DNA of 41,540 nt from Pseudomonas viridiflava (lineage in GTDB: Bacteria; Pseudomonadota; Gammaproteobacteria; Pseudomonadales; Pseudomonadaceae). The first letter of the stretch is position 1, and every line of letters begins with the position of its first letter. Below are positions 1 through 9,117 of the stretch, piece by piece. The translations under genes were made by a program, and so were the position numbers. The stretch spans positions 1-41,540 of the forward strand of contig NZ_UTBG01000172.1 of the NCBI RefSeq assembly GCF_900580675.1. Reading direction: 5' to 3'. Below the pieces are notes generated by a model. The model was not told where the DNA came from, searched no databases, and was given only the letters and a program-made list of their open reading frames with translations.

Positions 1-215
1 GGTAAACCGGCAGGACGCCGGTTTAGCCGCGACGGGGCAGGGACGGCCCGTCGCGGCGGCCCGCGGAGTAATGCCTGTTTTCGGGCACACCGAGCCTAGG
101 CGAGGTGCCGAGTGGTGGGGCAAGAGCCTTTTGGTTACTTTTGGGCTCTTTTCAAAAGTGACTCGCCGTAAGGGCGAAACCAACATCAGCCATCACCCAA
201 ATAACGGATATGTAC
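1..215. repeat. Dispersed-repeat-like edge with two tandem hairpins
   Basis: No convincing gene is seen here. Two perfect inverted repeats lie back to back: a 9-bp stem (3-11 with 17-25, loop of 5) and an 11-bp GC stem (26-36 with 47-57, loop of 10). After them, 70-215 resembles a sequence I recall recurring between genes in Pseudomonas genomes (translated on + it contains WWGKS, then SKVTRRKGETN). The hairpins may end transcription of a gene left of the window. The repeat identity is from memory only. Confidence 0.4.
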
Positions 216-280
216 ACAATCAACCCTCAACCCAACCCCATCATTGACCATCCCCCAAGCACTGCGTAGCCTTGCACCTT

Positions 281-456
281 CGAGGTTCTTCGGCCCACGC
301 CGAAGCTAAGAAGGGAACGCGGTCCAAGCCGCGGCTGCCCCCGCAACTGTAAAGGGTTCAACTGACTGCCACGCCACTGCCATTAACCAATGGCGGGAAG
401 GCGCAGCCAGCGCCGGTCGCAAGACCCGCAAGCCCCAAGCCAGGAGACCTGCCTCG
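281..456 (+). promoter_or_regulatory. Cobalamin (AdoCbl) riboswitch
   Basis: The stretch shows the conserved elements of the cobalamin riboswitch in order: AAGGGAA (311-317), GCCCCCGCAACTGTAA (337-352), the GGCGGGAAGGCGC region (392-404), and the B12 box AAGCCAGGAGACCTGCC (437-453). A closing helix can form between CGAGG (281-285) and CCTCG (452-456). It lies about 110 nt ahead of cobW on the same strand, so it should lower expression of the cobW-cobN-chelatase operon when adenosylcobalamin is plentiful. The exact outer limits are estimated. Confidence 0.93.
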
Positions 457-563
457 CAACCGATTTTCTACTTCAACCGGGCGGGGTGATCCGGTGACGA
501 AATCCGCTTCTGCGCGCCGCCGCAGGGCCTATCGTCCCGTATGCCCGCCCCAAAGGGCATCCG

Positions 564-1625
564 ATGAAAACACTGGCCAAACTCCCCGTCACCATCGTTA
601 CCGGCTTCCTCGGCTCGGGCAAAACCACCTTGCTGCGTCATATGCTCGACAACGCCCAGGGCCGTCGCATTGCGGTGATCGTCAATGAGTTCGGCGAGTT
701 GGGCATCGACGGTGAAATCCTCAAACAATGCTCCATCGGTTGCACCGAAGAAGAAGCCAACGGCCGCGTCTACGAATTGGCCAACGGGTGCCTGTGCTGC
801 ACCGTGCAGGAAGAGTTCTTCCCGGTCATGCGTGAATTGGTCGCGCGCCGTGGTGACCTCGACCATATCCTCATCGAAACCTCGGGCCTGGCCCTGCCAA
901 AACCCTTGGTGCAAGCCTTCCAGTGGCCGGAAATCCGCAGCGCCTGCACGGTGGACGCAGTGATCACCGTGGTCGACAGCCCGGCCGTGGCCGCCGGCAC
1001 CTTCGCCGCGTTCCCGGACCAGGTCGACGCCCAGCGCAAGCTCGACCCGAACCTGGACCACGAATCGCCGCTGCACGAGCTGTTCGCCGACCAATTGGCC
1101 AGCGCCGACCTGGTGATCCTGAACAAAGCCGACCTGATCAGCCCCGAAGACCTGGCCCGCGTGCGCCTGGAAGTCGCCGAAGAGCTGCCGCCTGCAGTGA
1201 AGATCATCGAAGCCAGCAGTGGTCGCGTGCCGCTGGACGTGCTGATCGGTCTGGGCGCCGGCTCCGAAGAGCACATCGACGGCCGCCACAGCCATCACGA
1301 TCATCACCACGAAGGTGAAGACGACCACGACCACGACGCGTTTGACTCCATCTCCATCGACTTGCCGCAGGCCGACGAAGCTCTCTTGCTCGACGCCCTG
1401 ACCCAGTTGGTGGTGCAACACGGCATCCTGCGCGTCAAAGGCTTCGCGGCGATCCCGAGCAAGCCGATGCGCCTGCTGATCCAGGGCGTGGGCACACGTT
1501 TTGACAAGCACTTCGACCGTGCCTGGGGCGCCGATGAAGCGCGCATCACCCGCCTGGTGCTGATCGGCCAGGAGCTGGACGCGGCGGGCCTTGAAGCGCA
1601 ACTGCGCGCTGCGCTCAGCGTTTAA
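564..1625 (+). CDS. cobW: CobW, G3E GTPase of cobalamin biosynthesis
   Basis: A 353-aa G3E-family P-loop GTPase (COG0523). The Walker A GFLGSGKT is at residues 14-21, the metal-binding CxCC motif (CLCC) at 76-79, and a His/Asp-rich loop at about 242-258 separates the GTPase domain from the C-terminal CobW_C domain. Members hand a metal ion to a client enzyme. Here the partner should be the cobaltochelatase, because the gene lies directly behind a B12 riboswitch and 3 nt ahead of cobN. The start at 564 puts the usual short N-terminus before ITGFLG-type sequence; an upstream open frame at 494 is out of phase. Zinc-type COG0523 paralogues look similar, but the operon favours cobalt. Confidence 0.93.
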   Translation: MKTLAKLPVTIVTGFLGSGKTTLLRHMLDNAQGRRIAVIVNEFGELGIDGEILKQCSIGCTEEEANGRVYELANGCLCCTVQEEFFPVMRELVARRGDLDHILIETSGLALPKPLVQAFQWPEIRSACTVDAVITVVDSPAVAAGTFAAFPDQVDAQRKLDPNLDHESPLHELFADQLASADLVILNKADLISPEDLARVRLEVAEELPPAVKIIEASSGRVPLDVLIGLGAGSEEHIDGRHSHHDHHHEGEDDHDHDAFDSISIDLPQADEALLLDALTQLVVQHGILRVKGFAAIPSKPMRLLIQGVGTRFDKHFDRAWGADEARITRLVLIGQELDAAGLEAQLRAALSV

Positions 1626-1628
1626 CCC

Positions 1629-4600
1629 ATGCATCTGCTCAGGACCCAGCCCGGTGGTTTCGTTTCGGACGACAACATCGCCGACCTAGGCCAGACCCCC
1701 GCTGAACTGGTGATCCTGTGCAGCGGCGATTCCAGCCTGGCGCTGCTGGCCGAAGCAGCCCAGCAGTTGCCCGAGGATTACCCGAGTTTTCGCCTGGCCA
1801 ACCCGATGCAGGTGCAGAACCATGCCTCGGTGGACCTGTACGTCGACGAAGTGCTGCGCATGGCGGCATTGGTTATTGGCGTTACGGCATTGAGCGGCTG
1901 GTGGAATTGGCCGAGCGCGGCGTGCAGCTGATCCTGGTGCCGGGGGATGACCGCCCCGACCCGGAGCTCAGCGGCCTGAGCACGGTAAATGCCGAAACCC
2001 GCGACCGTCTCTGGCACTTCCTGCGCCAGGGCGGCCTGGGCAACGCGTTGGATTTCTATCGCTGCCTGGCCACTGGTTACCTGGGCCGCGACTACGCCTG
2101 GAGCGAGCCGCAAACCCTGCCGCGCACCGCGATTTATCACCCGCATAAAGCCAACGCGCGGCTGAATGACTGGCAGGCGGACTGGAATCCCGACTGGCCG
2201 GTGGCGGCGGTGCTGTTCTACCGCTCGCATTTGCAGGCGGCCAATACCGGTTTTATCGACGTGTTCTGCCAGCGCTTGCAGGCGGCGGGCCTTAACCCGC
2301 TGCCGATGGCGGTCGCCAGTCTGAAAGAGCCCGGCTGCCTCACGGTGGTCGAGGACTTGCTGGATGATGTGCAGGCGGCGGTGATCCTGAACACTACCGG
2401 CTTTGCCCAGTCCAGCCCGGAAGCCCCGCATTTACGCCCGTTTCGCCGCAATATCCCGGTGATCCAGGCGATTTGCGCCCAAGACAACCAGCCCGGCTGG
2501 GAGGCCAGCGAACAGGGCCTCGGCCCGCGCGATCTGGCGATGCACATTGCGTTGCCGGAACTGGATGGGCGCATCATCAGCCGGCCGATCAGCTTCAAGG
2601 ACCTGGCCTGGCGCAGCGAGCGCAGCCAGTCGGACGTGGTGTGCTACCGCGCTGCGCCCGAGCGGATGGATTTTGTTGCCGAACTGGCGCGGCGCTGGGT
2701 CGAACTCGCGCGGGTGTCGAACGCGGATAAACGCATTGCGCTGATCCTCGCCAACTACCCGACCCGCGATGGCCGTATCGGCAACGGGGTAGGGCTGGAC
2801 ACGCCGGCAGCGGCGCTGAATATCCTGCGCGCCCTGCAAGCCGAAGGTTATCCGGTGCCGAGTGAGCTGCCCGACAGCGGCACTGCCCTGATCCATGAGT
2901 TGCTCGGCGGCGTCACCAACGACCTTGACAGCCTCGACCTGCGCCCATGCCACCAAAGCATGGGCCTGGAGGATTATGAGGCGATGTTCCAGCGCCTGCC
3001 CGCAGCCAACCAACAGGCGGTGCTGGAACGCTGGGGCGCGCCGCAAAACGACCCGATGTTTCGCGATGGCCGCATGATGATCGCCGGCCTGCGCCTGGGC
3101 CTGACCTTTGTCGGCATCCAGCCGGCGCGTGGTTACCAAGTGGACCACAGCGCGGTCTATCACGACCCGGACCTGGTGCCGCCGCACGGCTACCTGGCGT
3201 TCTACTTCTGGCTGCGTCACACCTACGGCGCCCATGGCGTGATCCACGTGGGCAAGCACGGCAACCTCGAATGGCTGCCCGGCAAGGGCGTGGGCCTGTC
3301 GGAACACTGCTGGCCCGATGCTCTGCTGGGGCCGCTGCCGAACATCTACCCGTTTATCGTCAACGACCCAGGTGAGGGCGCCCAGGCCAAGCGCCGCACC
3401 CAGGCGGTGATCATCGACCACCTGATGCCGCCGCTGACCCGTGCCGAAACCTACGGCCCGCTGCGCGATCTGGAACTGTTGGCGGACGAATATTACGAGG
3501 CACAACTGCTCGATCCACGTCGCGCCCTTGAGTTGCAAAAAGACATCCTCAAGCTGGTGCGCGAAACCCACATTGATCAAGAGCTTGAGTTGGCCAGTGA
3601 TGTGGATGCGGCTGTCTGGTTGCCGCGCCTGGACACCTACCTGTGTGACTTGAAGGAATCGCAGATCCGCGACGGCCTGCATATCTTTGGCGAGTCGCCC
3701 GAGGGCCGCTTGCGCATTGATACCTTGCTGGCCCTGCTGCGCATCCCGCGTGGCGATGGGCGTGGCCCGCAGTCGAGTCTGCTGCGGGTGTTGGCCAAGG
3801 CTTTCGAGCTGGGTTTCGACCCGCTGGATTGTGCCCTGGCCGAGCCCTGGACCGGGCGCCGTCCCGAGGTGTTGCAGCGGATCGACGCGCAGCTATGGCG
3901 CACCGCCGGCGATACTCGCGAGCGCCTGGAGCTGTACGCGGCGCGCTTGATCGAGCAGGCGCTGGAAGGGCCGCTGGAGCAGTTGGAAGAACCCGGTTGG
4001 GAAGACGTGAAAGCCGTGATCGAAAGCCTGCGCATCGTGGTCGCCCCGCGCCTGGATGCTTGCGGCCCGGCCGAAATGCGCGGCCTGCTGGACGCCTTGA
4101 GCGGGCGTTTTGTGCCGGCAGGCCCGAGCGGCGCGCCGAGCCGTGGGCGCCTGGACGTACTGCCCACCGGGCGTAATTTCTTCTCGGTGGATGTGCGTAA
4201 CCTGCCGACCACCACCGCTTGGCGTATCGGCTTCCAGTCCGCCAACCTGATACTTGAGCGACATTTGCAGGACCACGGCGACCACCTGCGCCAGCTCGGC
4301 CTGTCGGTCTGGGGCACCGCCACCATGCGCACCGGCGGCGATGATATCGCCCAGGCCATGGCGCTGATGGGCGTCCGTCCGGTATGGGCCACGGGCAGCC
4401 AGCGCGTGGACGACTTTGAAATCCTGCCGATCAGTCTGCTCGACCGCCCGCGCGTTGACGTGACCTTGCGCGTGTCCGGGTTCTTCCGCGATGCCTTCGC
4501 CAACCTGATCCGCCTGTTCGACGCGGCGGTGCAAGCGGTGGCGGCCCTGGATGAGCCGGACGACATGAACCCGCTGGCCGCCAAGGTGCGCAGCGAGCGT

Positions 4601-5362
4601 GCGGCGCTGCTGCAATCCGGCCTGGATGAAGAGGCGGCGGCGAAACAGGCCGGTTGGCGCATTTTCGGCGCCAAGCCCGGTGCCTATGGCGCGGGCGTGC
4701 AGGGCGCGATTGACGGCCGCCTGTGGCAGAGCCGCGAGGATTTGGCCGAGGTCTACCTGAACTGGGGCGGCTACGCCTATGGCGGTTCCGACGAAGGCAC
4801 CGCCGCACGCGAACAATTCGCCCAGCGCCTGAGCCAGGTGCAGGCGGTGTTGCAGAACCAGGACAACCGCGAGCATGACCTGCTGGATTCGAATGACTAC
4901 TACCAATTCCAGGGCGGCATGCTCGCGGCCGTGGAAACCCTGAGCGGCGACAAGGCCGCCAGCTACCATGGCGACCATAGCCAGCCCGACTTGCCGAAAA
5001 TCCGCACCTTGAAGGAAGAGCTGAACCGGGTGATCCGTTCCCGCGCCGCCAACCCCAAGTGGATCGACGGCGTGAAGCGTCACGGCTATAAAGGCGCGTT
5101 CGAGATGGCCGCGACCGTGGATAACCTGTTCGCGTTCGACGCCACCACCGCGCTGATCGACGATCACCAATACGCCTTGCTCGCCGACGCCTACCTGCTC
5201 GACCCCGACACCCGGGCCTTTGTGCAACAGCACAACCCCGCTGCGCTGCGCGACATGACCGAACGCATGCTCGAGGCCCAGCAGCGTGGCCTGTGGCAGG
5301 CGCCGGGGGCCTACCGCGAGGCGTTGGAAAACCTGTTGCTGGATATAGAAGAAGACAGTTGA
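1629..5362 (+). pseudogene. cobN: cobN, cobaltochelatase large subunit, broken by a frameshifting deletion
   Basis: CobN is the large subunit of the ATP-dependent aerobic cobaltochelatase, which inserts cobalt into hydrogenobyrinic acid a,c-diamide. The normal N-terminus (MHLLRTQPGGFVSDD...) is read from ATG 1629 up to VDEVLR at 1857-1859. That frame then runs into unrelated residues and stops at 1929-1931. The rest of CobN (HGGIGYWRYGIERLVELAERG onward, through GVIHVGKHGNLEWLPGKG) continues in another frame from about 1859 to the stop at 5362. About nine residues that I would expect between VDEVLR and HGG are absent, which points to a deletion of 3n+1 nt rather than a single-base slip. Only a weak GTG at 1718 could start the downstream frame, and it would replace the N-terminus. 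The stop overlaps the next start (TGATG). It is a pseudogene if the sequence is correct. Confidence 0.85.
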
Positions 5363-6366
5363 TGACTGAAATTCCGCATTTTCCGCTGTCCGCCGTGGTC
5401 GGCGCCGACGACTTGAAACTGGCGCTGTGCCTGACCGCCATCGATCCGAAGATCGGCGGTGTACTGATCGAAGGCCCGCGCGGCATGGCCAAGTCCACCC
5501 TGGCACGCGGCCTGGCTGACCTGCTGGCCAGTGGGCAGTTTGTCACCTTGCCGCTGGGCGCTACCGAAGAGCGCCTGGTCGGCACGCTGGACCTGGAAGC
5601 GGCGCTGGGCGAAGGTCGCGCGCAGTTCTCTGCGGGCGTGCTGGCCAAGGCGGATGGTGGCGTGCTGTATGTCGATGAAGTCAACTTGCTGGCGGATCAC
5701 TTGGTGGACCTGTTGCTCGACGTCGCGGCCAGCGGCACCAACCTGATCGAACGCGACGGCATCTCCCATCGGCATTCGGCGCGTTTTGTGCTGATCGGCA
5801 CGATGAACCCGGAGGAGGGCGAACTGCGCCCGCAGCTGCTCGATCGCTTCGGCTTCAACGTGGCGCTGAGCGGGCAGACGCTGCCGACCGAGCGTGGGCA
5901 GATCATCCGTCGTCGCCTGGATTTCGACAGCGACCCTGCCGCGTTCTGCGTGCAATGGGCCGAGCAGCAGGCGGCCTTGCGCGAGCGCTGCACTCAGGCC
6001 CGCGCGCGCCTCGACAGCATCGCGCTGGATGACCAGGCCTTGGCGCAGATCACCGAGCGTTGTTTTGCCGCTGGCGTCGATGGCTTGCGTGCTGACCTGG
6101 TCTGGCTACGTGGCGCCCGGGCCCATGCGGCCTGGCGTGGCGCTGCGGCGATCGCCGAAGAGGATATAGACGCCGTCGCCGAATTCGCCTTGCGCCATCG
6201 TCGTCAGGAGCAAAGTCCGTCGGCCAGCCCACCCAATCCCGAGCAAGGCCAGGCCCCGAAACCTTCGGACACTTCGCCCGGCCAGGGCCAATGGGGCGAC
6301 ATGCCCGCCCCGGCGTTGCCCACAGGCGCGCGGCGCGACGTGCCCACCTGGCCAAAAAAGCCCTAG
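5362..6366 (+). CDS. ChlI/BchI-like AAA+ chelatase subunit
   Basis: A 334-aa AAA+ ATPase of the Mg/Co-chelatase I-subunit type. Walker A (GPRGMAKS) is at about 38-45 and Walker B is in GVLYVDEVNLL; the later GTMNPEEGELRPQLLDRFG segment is typical of the family. It should power metal insertion by CobN together with the VWA subunit encoded next. The start ATG 5362 overlaps the cobN stop. The last codons read TGG CCA AAA AAG CCC TAG, so the stop lies right behind an A AAA AAG slippery heptamer. The tail before it is Pro/Gln-rich, like the linker between AAA and VWA domains in ChlD. The gene is probably both a short I-type subunit and the N-terminal half of a longer fusion. Confidence 0.9.
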   Translation: MTEIPHFPLSAVVGADDLKLALCLTAIDPKIGGVLIEGPRGMAKSTLARGLADLLASGQFVTLPLGATEERLVGTLDLEAALGEGRAQFSAGVLAKADGGVLYVDEVNLLADHLVDLLLDVAASGTNLIERDGISHRHSARFVLIGTMNPEEGELRPQLLDRFGFNVALSGQTLPTERGQIIRRRLDFDSDPAAFCVQWAEQQAALRERCTQARARLDSIALDDQALAQITERCFAAGVDGLRADLVWLRGARAHAAWRGAAAIAEEDIDAVAEFALRHRRQEQSPSASPPNPEQGQAPKPSDTSPGQGQWGDMPAPALPTGARRDVPTWPKKP

Positions 6367-7022
6367 GCATTCGCCCCCGACCTGACGCGGGGGCGGATGC
6401 CCGCCCCAAGGCTGGGCGAATCGACAAAGGCAGGCAGGGCAAGGCGCGCAGCGCCAAACAGGGGGCGATCAATTGGCCGGGCACTTTATTGAGTGGCCGG
6501 CCGCAAACCCGCGAGGATCTGCGCTTTCACCTGCGCAGCCGCTCGGCCAATGAGCTGTGGTTGGTGATTGTCGACGCATCGGCGTCCACCCGCCGGCACC
6601 GCGCGCTGACCGATGCCAAGGGACTGTTGGCCCAGCTGTTTGATGACGCCTATCGGCAACGCGCGCGCATGGCGCTGTTGACGGCCAGCGGACAGGCGCC
6701 CTCGTGGCAGGTGCAAGGGCTGAAAGCGGCGAAAAGCCTGGCGGGCTGGCTGGAGCAGTTGGGGGCGGGCGGCGGTACGCCGTTGCTGGCGGCATTGACC
6801 GAGGCGGGGCAGTGGCTGACGGCGCGGCGCACGCGCTATCCCGCCGAGCAGCAACGCTTGCTGGTGATTACGGACGGGCGACTCAAGGACATTGCCGGCT
6901 TGCCACTGCTGGACTGCCCGGGGTTGCTGGTGGATATCGAGCGTGGGCCGATCAGGTTGGGGCGGGCTGAGGCACTGGCGGCTGGGTTGCAGCTGGATTA
7001 TCAGCATATCGATAATGTGTAG
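6291..7022 (+). CDS. VWA-domain chelatase subunit (ChlD-like C-terminal half), probably made by -1 frameshift
   Basis: This open frame carries a von Willebrand A domain with the MIDAS pattern: VDASAST (DxSxS), GGGTPLL supplying the Thr, and ITDGR supplying the Asp. That is the C-terminal half of ChlD/BchD or the role of CobT. A free-standing start is poor: ATG 6291 lies 76 nt inside the previous gene without a convincing ribosome site, and the first ~25 codons look like an off-frame reading of that gene. If ribosomes slip at 6354-6360, the product joins 333 residues of the AAA part to 220 residues from 6360 on, giving about 553 aa, close to a D-type subunit. A separately initiated protein remains possible. 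Confidence 0.75.
   Translation: MGRHARPGVAHRRAARRAHLAKKALGIRPRPDAGADARPKAGRIDKGRQGKARSAKQGAINWPGTLLSGRPQTREDLRFHLRSRSANELWLVIVDASASTRRHRALTDAKGLLAQLFDDAYRQRARMALLTASGQAPSWQVQGLKAAKSLAGWLEQLGAGGGTPLLAALTEAGQWLTARRTRYPAEQQRLLVITDGRLKDIAGLPLLDCPGLLVDIERGPIRLGRAEALAAGLQLDYQHIDNV
6354..6421 (+). promoter_or_regulatory. Probable programmed -1 frameshift signal in the chelatase gene
   Basis: The heptamer A AAA AAG (6354-6360) sits in the correct phase for -1 slippage of the chlI-like frame (CCA AAA AAG), one sense codon before its TAG stop. Slipping back one base enters the VWA frame exactly. Downstream RNA can fold in two ways: ATTCGCCC (6369-6376) with GGGCGAAT (6414-6421), enclosing GGGGCGG/CCGCCCC, which leaves an 8-nt spacer; or CGCCCCCG (6372-6379) with CGGGGGCG (6388-6395). 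I see no clear upstream Shine-Dalgarno-like enhancer. Frameshifting in bacterial chelatase genes has been reported as I recall, but I could not check this. Confidence 0.75.
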
Positions 7023-7038
7023 TGCCTGGTCTATCGCT

Positions 7039-7104
7039 ATCGCAGGCAAGCCAGCTCCCACAGGGGGAATGCATTCCAAATGTGGGAGCTGGCTTGCCTG
7101 CGAT
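7039..7104. repeat. REP/BIME-like inverted pair
   Basis: A perfect 24-bp inverted repeat (7039-7062 with 7081-7104) flanks an 18-nt centre. Each arm contains the GCAGGCAAGCCAGCTCCCAC core typical of Pseudomonas REP sequences. It lies between the converging ends of the VWA frame (stop at 7022) and the minus-strand DUF1853 gene (stop at 7132), where such pairs usually sit and may end transcription both ways. Confidence 0.88.
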
Positions 7105-7131
7105 GAGGCCCTCAAGTGCAGCACAGAACTG

Positions 7132-8079
7132 TCAGCTTGCCCCCGGCACATTCGGCCAAAGATCCGCCACCAGAAACAGCCGCTCAGCCTCTTCCCAATC
7201 CTCGCCCAGCTGAACCAGCCGCACTAACAGCTGCGCGGGTGCCATCGGGTCCAGGTCCGCCAGCCAACCCTGCATCTGCCCCTCACTCCACACTTCACTC
7301 GCCGGGTAATTCGCCGGCGCCAGCCAGGCATGCCGGGGCAGGGGTTGCCAACGGCCCGGCGCGCTGCTGCTGACAAAATCCCGCCAGTCACGCTGATGCA
7401 ACCAGCGCCCGCGCAAGTGCTGGGGATGGGCGCCGTGGGGCGGCTCGGCCTGACCGGGCCAGGGATACAGCAAATACCCGCCGAGCCATAAATGCGCGTC
7501 AAACTGCTGGATATCCAGCGCCGCCAGCACCTCGCGGCTTTCCGGGCGTGAGGAAATCGGTAACTGATGCTGGGCCAGGTGAGCGAGCTTGCGGTCCAGC
7601 CGGTCATGGCAGCCGGGGCCGAGCCATTGCGCTGGGTCCTGGCCGGTTCCGTCCTGTGGGCCAAGATACAGTTTGATCGCCAGTTCCAGGTGGTGCACGC
7701 CCTCGCGGTCCCGCAGCAGCATGTCCAGTTCACCCAGGGTATGCCCGGCGCGGCGGATCGGCAGGTTGGCGGCCAGCATTTCCACGCCCGGCGCGTGCTG
7801 CACGGCAAACTGCCACAGGCGTTCGTAGTAGAGGCCCAGCCGCCGGGTGCGGGCCAGGCTCAGCCAGTGCTGCAAGGCGCTGCTGTCCTGGTCGAGTGCG
7901 CGTAGCCAATGCTCGAGCCGCTCGGGCGCCTGCACCCAATCACTGCCTGCCAACGGGTGGCGCTGAGGCCAGGGCGTTTGCGCGAGCATCGGCGGGGCGA
8001 GCATCACCCACGCCAGGTCGCGCACCTGCGGGTGGCGCAGTTGGCGAGGCAAGTTGTGCAGGTCCGGGAACACAGTCAT
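7132..8079 (-). CDS. DUF1853 family protein
   Basis: A protein of about 315 aa recognised as the DUF1853 family from segments such as [37 protein letters not shown] and [12 protein letters not shown]. The last two (E-x-D, then E-x-A-x-K) resemble the active-site spacing of PD-(D/E)XK nuclease-like folds; this is inference and no activity is claimed. I chose the start at 8079 because the family resemblance begins there; an in-frame ATG at 8091 would add four residues and has GGAGG 12 nt upstream. It is divergent from nadK, an arrangement I recall from other pseudomonads. Confidence 0.82.
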   Translation of the reverse strand: MTVFPDLHNLPRQLRHPQVRDLAWVMLAPPMLAQTPWPQRHPLAGSDWVQAPERLEHWLRALDQDSSALQHWLSLARTRRLGLYYERLWQFAVQHAPGVEMLAANLPIRRAGHTLGELDMLLRDREGVHHLELAIKLYLGPQDGTGQDPAQWLGPGCHDRLDRKLAHLAQHQLPISSRPESREVLAALDIQQFDAHLWLGGYLLYPWPGQAEPPHGAHPQHLRGRWLHQRDWRDFVSSSAPGRWQPLPRHAWLAPANYPASEVWSEGQMQGWLADLDPMAPAQLLVRLVQLGEDWEEAERLFLVADLWPNVPGAS

Positions 8080-8226
8080 GTGTCCGAGCATAGCCGTTTA
8101 AAGCCTCCGGGGGTGGCTGAGAACCATTGTCATCAAGGGTTCACGGCGACAAAGGATTTTGCCTGAGGCGGCCTTTCGCCCATAATCGTTTCTTTTTTGC
8201 CGTACCCCAAATCCCGCAGGAGCCCC

Positions 8227-9117
8227 ATGGAGCAATTTCGCAATATCGGCATCATCGGTCGCCTGGGCAGTACCCAGGTGTTGGACACCGTTCGCCGGCT
8301 GAAGAAGTTCCTGCTGGAACGCCACCTGCATGTGATCCTTGAAGACACCATCGCCGAGATCCTCCCCGGCCACGGCCTGCAAACCTCGTCGCGCAAGATG
8401 CTCGGCGAAGTCTGCGACATGGTGATTGTGGTCGGCGGCGACGGCAGCCTGCTCGGCGCCGCGCGTGCACTGGCCCGGCACAACGTGCCGGTATTGGGGA
8501 TCAACCGTGGCAGCCTGGGGTTCCTCACCGATATCCGCCCGGATGAGCTGGAAGTCGAAGTGGCCAAGGTGCTCGACGGCCATTACCTCGTCGAGAACCG
8601 TTTCCTGCTGCAAGCCGAAGTGCGCCGCCATGGCGAAGCCATCGGCCAGGGCGACGCCCTGAATGACGTGGTGCTGCACCCCGGCAAATCCACGCGGATG
8701 ATCGAGTTCGAGCTGTATATCGACGGCCAGTTCGTGTGCAGCCAGAAGGCCGACGGCCTGATCGTCGCCACGCCCACAGGGTCCACGGCCTACGCGCTGT
8801 CGGCGGGTGGCCCGATCATGCATCCCAAGCTGGATGCCATTGTGATCGTGCCGATGTACCCCCATATGTTGTCCAGCCGACCGATTGTGGTCGATGGCAA
8901 CAGTGAGCTGAAAATCGTGGTGTCCAAAGACATGCAGATCTACCCGCAAGTCTCCTGTGACGGGCAGAACCATTTCACCTGCGCCCCCGGTGACACCATC
9001 ACCGTGAGCAAAAAGGCGCAGAAGCTGCGCTTGATCCACCCGCTGGATCACAACTATTACGAAGTGTGCCGGACCAAGCTGGGCTGGGGCAGCCGCTTGG
9101 GGGGTGGAGGCGACTGA
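8227..9117 (+). CDS. nadK: NAD kinase
   Basis: A 296-aa ATP-NAD kinase that phosphorylates NAD+ to NADP+ in the cytoplasm. The GGDG motif is at residues 70-73 (VVGGDGSLL), followed by GINRGSLGFLTDI, the DALNDVV motif and GSTAYALSAGGPI, all diagnostic. ATG 8227 is preceded by CAGGAG at good spacing, and the protein length matches the family. The stop (9115-9117) overlaps the next start, so nadK leads a run of translationally coupled genes that extends to pepN and probably to the AFG1-like ATPase. Confidence 0.97.
   Translation: MEQFRNIGIIGRLGSTQVLDTVRRLKKFLLERHLHVILEDTIAEILPGHGLQTSSRKMLGEVCDMVIVVGGDGSLLGAARALARHNVPVLGINRGSLGFLTDIRPDELEVEVAKVLDGHYLVENRFLLQAEVRRHGEAIGQGDALNDVVLHPGKSTRMIEFELYIDGQFVCSQKADGLIVATPTGSTAYALSAGGPIMHPKLDAIVIVPMYPHMLSSRPIVVDGNSELKIVVSKDMQIYPQVSCDGQNHFTCAPGDTITVSKKAQKLRLIHPLDHNYYEVCRTKLGWGSRLGGGGD

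Noticed and set aside
1718..1858. GTG start giving an intact 1214-residue CobN
   Set aside because: The first ~47 residues would be an off-frame reading of the true CobN N-terminus, and no ribosome site precedes the GTG.
1851..1865. Programmed frameshift as an explanation for the cobN break
   Set aside because: No slippery heptamer is present and conserved residues are missing, which a frameshift event would not remove.
3893..5506. 537-codon minus-strand open frame opposite cobN
   Set aside because: Antisense shadow of the clear CobN frame; Arg/Gln/His-rich composition without domains.
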